This document shows positions 5,883 through 8,191 of a DNA stretch of 8,191 nucleotides, in pieces. The DNA lies in contig JABGQJ010000329.1 in the NCBI GenBank assembly GCA_018648945.1, forward strand, positions 1 through 8,191. The letters are read 5' to 3'. The position numbers were made by a program, and so were the translations under genes. The stretch is from Victivallales bacterium. GTDB lineage: Bacteria > Verrucomicrobiota > Lentisphaeria > Oligosphaerales > Lenti-02. Each line of letters opens with the position of its first letter. Position 1 is the stretch's first letter. Under the pieces are notes generated by a model. That model was not told where the DNA came from and ran no database searches. It saw nothing but the letters and a program-made list of their open reading frames with translations.

Positions 5883-8191
5883 ATGGCAAAAACCGTCACC
5901 ACGCTCTCGTGCGGCGCCCTGTTGGCCGCGCCCGCCCGGCCCGCAGGCGACGTCGTCGTGCCCCAAGCGCCCGACAAGCTCTCTCGCGTGACGCTCAGTC
6001 AGCGCGAGCTCGGGGGGGAGATCGACCGGCGTATCGGGGATTTGGTTCGCCGGAACTACATGGTCCTCGAACTGGACCGGGACTGGCTGGACAAGTTCAG
6101 GAACCGGACCGATCGCGGGACCAAGAACGCCGTCTACTACGGCATCGGCAAGGTCTTGGACGCGGGCAGTCTGTTTGCCCAATACACCGGCGATCCGGAA
6201 GTGGACGAACGCGCCCAATACATCATGGATCAGTTGCGGAGTTCACGCGATCCGGACGGATACCTGGGCTTCTGGAACGTCGAACCGAACAACCATCAGA
6301 ACGTCGTCAACTGGATTCTCCACGAGCAGGAGTACATCAACCTGGCCCTGGTGCGGAACTACCGGGCGACAGGCAACCCTCAAGCTCTGGCGGACGCGAG
6401 GATCATGGCGGATTACATCATGCGGATGTTCCCCGCCAACAAGAATGGGGAGCATGTCATTCCCTCCGGCACATCCATTGCGGGAATCACGGAGGGGTTC
6501 GTGGAGCTGTATCGCGTAACTGGGGAGGAGAAGTACCTCGACTTCGCTCGGCACCTGCAGTACGAGCCGCACTGGTACTACCTGAAACCGTTCGATGCCT
6601 GGGAGAAGAACATCTCACAGGCCCGCTACCATGTCTACGTGATGCTGTCGCACATGTACCCCGACACGGAGCTGTATCGACTGATCGGCGGCGAGGATTA
6701 CGTCAGGAAGAGCCTGTGGATGAAACAGGAACTGCTCGAACAGGGCCGCGGCGGACTGCTGGTTACCGGTTCGACGTCTCAGGGGGAGCACTTCACGTAC
6801 AACCAAGACGGCTCGGGGATGGTCGAGGAATCCTGCGTTACGGCCTATCTGCTCCGCTGGCTCGACAGCCTCATGCGGCTGGAAGGCGACATGCGGTATG
6901 GGGATATCATGGAGCGCGCGATCTACAACGCCCTCTTCGGAGCGCAATCCCCGGACGGCCGCCGCATCTGCTACTTCACTCCGTTCATGGGGAAGCGGCG
7001 CTTCCAGGAACGCGACACCTTCTGCTGCAACGGGAACTTCCGGCGTGCAATCGCCGAACTGCCGCAGAAGGTGTACTACCGCACCCCGGACGGCGGCATC
7101 GCGCTGAACCTGTTCACCCGTTCCGACAAGACATTCGAGGTCAACGGCAAGACCGTCCAGATCAAGCAAGAGACGTCCTACCCGAACTCTGGCGAGGTCA
7201 AACTGACCTTCACGTGCTCGGCGCCGGTCGAGTTCGCGTTCCAGTTCCGCACCCCTCGCTGGGCGGAGAGTATCGCGTGTGCCGTGGGCAACGTGCCGTG
7301 CTCGCCAGAGAAATCCCCCCTCGGCTACGCCACCGTCAAACGGGTCTGGAAGTCCGGCGATACGCTCGCCATCTCCATGCCGATGGGCTGGCGTTTCGTT
7401 CGTGGCCGGATGCTCCAGGAGGGCAGAATTGCTCTCCTGCGGGGGCCGATTCTGTTCACATTCAGCGATACGCTGAATGCGGATGTGCTCAAGAAGTGCC
7501 CGATACCCCGTGACCTGGTTCTCGACCCAGCCAGCATCGGGGACCCGGTCCTGGACGACAGAGTTCGTCCCGATGGACAGAAGGTCGTCGTCAAGGCCTG
7601 GACAAGCCCTGAACGTAAGGGCGACCAAGTCGATATCGTTCTGACCGAGTTCGTCGATCCCGATGGCATCGATGTGTACTTCAGGGTCCCGGATCTCAAA
7701 GATACACGGCCGATCCGTATTGTGGACGACGAGCTGCTCTCGGAGCCCCGCAAGTCGGCCAACGGCAAAATCACCTTCGCGTGGTATGGACCGAAAAGCG
7801 ATCGTGACTGGAGGGATATCCTCTCCCCCGACGGCGAGTTGGTCGCCGATCTGGCTGCCGACTACCAGAGTCCCCAAGGCGAGCTGGATGTACCCGCCGC
7901 GTTCCCGGACACCTCGAAATCCGGCTCGTGGTCCCTCTTCAACTGCAGGAACGACGGTCTGCTTTCCACCGCCAAGGACGCCGACAAGACACAGCTGAGT
8001 TCCAGCTGCAAGGTCGATGGCTGTCCGCTGGGATACGCGTACGGTCTCCAAGGAGGCAGCCACTTGGGCTTCTTCGCCGACTACACGCCGGCGGATAACA
8101 TGGAGACGAACTGGGACCGGCACTATGCGAAAAACATGTTCGCCCGGGTGATTCCGGCTGACCAGCGAGGACAGTACCTGATTACCCATCC
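5883..8191 (+). CDS. GH127/DUF1680-type beta-L-arabinofuranosidase-like protein, 3' end cut
   Basis: The frame stays open to the window end (769 codons visible, no stop). Members of this group remove beta-L-arabinofuranose using a zinc-bound cysteine nucleophile. The (alpha/alpha)6-barrel part spans about residues 40-395: LGFWNVEPNN (128-137), AGITEGFVELYRVTGEEKYL (200-219), VEESCVTAYLLRWL (314-327) and TFCCNGNFRR (379-388). Glu316, Cys318, Cys381 and Cys382 match the zinc ligands and nucleophile known in HypBA1 (Glu338, Cys340, Cys417, Cys418). A beta-sandwich (about 400-535) with FRTPRWAES (455-463) follows, as usual. Residues beyond about 540 form an extra region of unclear fold. The N-terminus MAKTVTTLSCGALLAAPARPAG could be a short signal peptide, so export is likely but not certain. 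Starting at 5844 adds 13 residues including an Arg-Arg pair that could suggest a Tat-like leader, but the consensus is poor. It follows the GH-A gene by 84 bp. True sugar specificity is uncertain, since related families exist in this superfamily. Confidence 0.85.
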   Translation, partial: MAKTVTTLSCGALLAAPARPAGDVVVPQAPDKLSRVTLSQRELGGEIDRRIGDLVRRNYMVLELDRDWLDKFRNRTDRGTKNAVYYGIGKVLDAGSLFAQYTGDPEVDERAQYIMDQLRSSRDPDGYLGFWNVEPNNHQNVVNWILHEQEYINLALVRNYRATGNPQALADARIMADYIMRMFPANKNGEHVIPSGTSIAGITEGFVELYRVTGEEKYLDFARHLQYEPHWYYLKPFDAWEKNISQARYHVYVMLSHMYPDTELYRLIGGEDYVRKSLWMKQELLEQGRGGLLVTGSTSQGEHFTYNQDGSGMVEESCVTAYLLRWLDSLMRLEGDMRYGDIMERAIYNALFGAQSPDGRRICYFTPFMGKRRFQERDTFCCNGNFRRAIAELPQKVYYRTPDGGIALNLFTRSDKTFEVNGKTVQIKQETSYPNSGEVKLTFTCSAPVEFAFQFRTPRWAESIACAVGNVPCSPEKSPLGYATVKRVWKSGDTLAISMPMGWRFVRGRMLQEGRIALLRGPILFTFSDTLNADVLKKCPIPRDLVLDPASIGDPVLDDRVRPDGQKVVVKAWTSPERKGDQVDIVLTEFVDPDGIDVYFRVPDLKDTRPIRIVDDELLSEPRKSANGKITFAWYGPKSDRDWRDILSPDGELVADLAADYQSPQGELDVPAAFPDTSKSGSWSLFNCRNDGLLSTAKDADKTQLSSSCKVDGCPLGYAYGLQGGSHLGFFADYTPADNMETNWDRHYAKNMFARVIPADQRGQYLITH

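Noticed and set aside
5909..7513. Plus-strand open frame of 534 residues
   Set aside because: Frame-shifted shadow of the GH127-like gene; its translation is Arg/Gly/Pro-rich without domains, while the overlapping frame has the Glu-x-Cys and Cys-Cys sites.
6615..8189. Minus-strand open frame of 524 residues
   Set aside because: Antisense to the GH127-like gene with no recognisable family features.

Overview
The window is GC-rich bacterial DNA carrying a carbohydrate-degradation neighbourhood. Nothing in it fixes the species. The high GC, the mix of sugar-degrading enzymes and the low-complexity intergenic repeat would fit an environmental or host-associated polysaccharide degrader such as a member of Planctomycetota, Lentisphaerota, Hydrogenedentota or Armatimonadota, but that is only a guess. 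No rRNA, tRNA, CRISPR array, transposase, phage gene or origin was seen.

Layout. The left part lies on the minus strand: the N-terminal end of an SGNH/GDSL-type hydrolase (1-162, cut by the window edge), a 259-bp repeat-rich spacer (163-421), and a class II ketose-bisphosphate aldolase (422-1327). A 234-bp divergent intergenic region (1328-1561) holds an imperfect inverted repeat that could be an operator. The right part is a same-strand plus array: a GH36 alpha-galactosidase (1562-3652), then after 22 bp a clan GH-A-type glycoside hydrolase with an N-terminal discoidin-like domain (3675-5798), then after 84 bp a GH127/DUF1680-type beta-L-arabinofuranosidase-like protein (about 5883 to beyond 8191, open at the window end). 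The close spacing suggests that at least the first two plus-strand genes are co-transcribed.

How the genes could work together (inference). The GH36 enzyme would release alpha-galactose from oligosaccharides. The GH127-like enzyme would release beta-L-arabinofuranose or a related sugar. The GH-A enzyme would cut another glycosidic bond in the same glycan, and the SGNH hydrolase could remove ester groups. The aldolase would split a ketose bisphosphate into triose phosphates, possibly tagatose-1,6-bisphosphate derived from galactose or ordinary fructose-1,6-bisphosphate. GH36 and the GH-A protein show no export signal, while the GH127-like protein has a short candidate signal peptide, so the compartments may differ.

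The most unusual non-coding part is the spacer 163-421. It packs a G-quadruplex-type motif around the ribosome binding site of the hydrolase, a second dense cluster of G-runs, a 9-bp tandem repeat, and nine 8-bp CATTCCAG/T units with diverged opposite-orientation copies upstream. I found no clearly new system; the coding genes belong to recognisable families.
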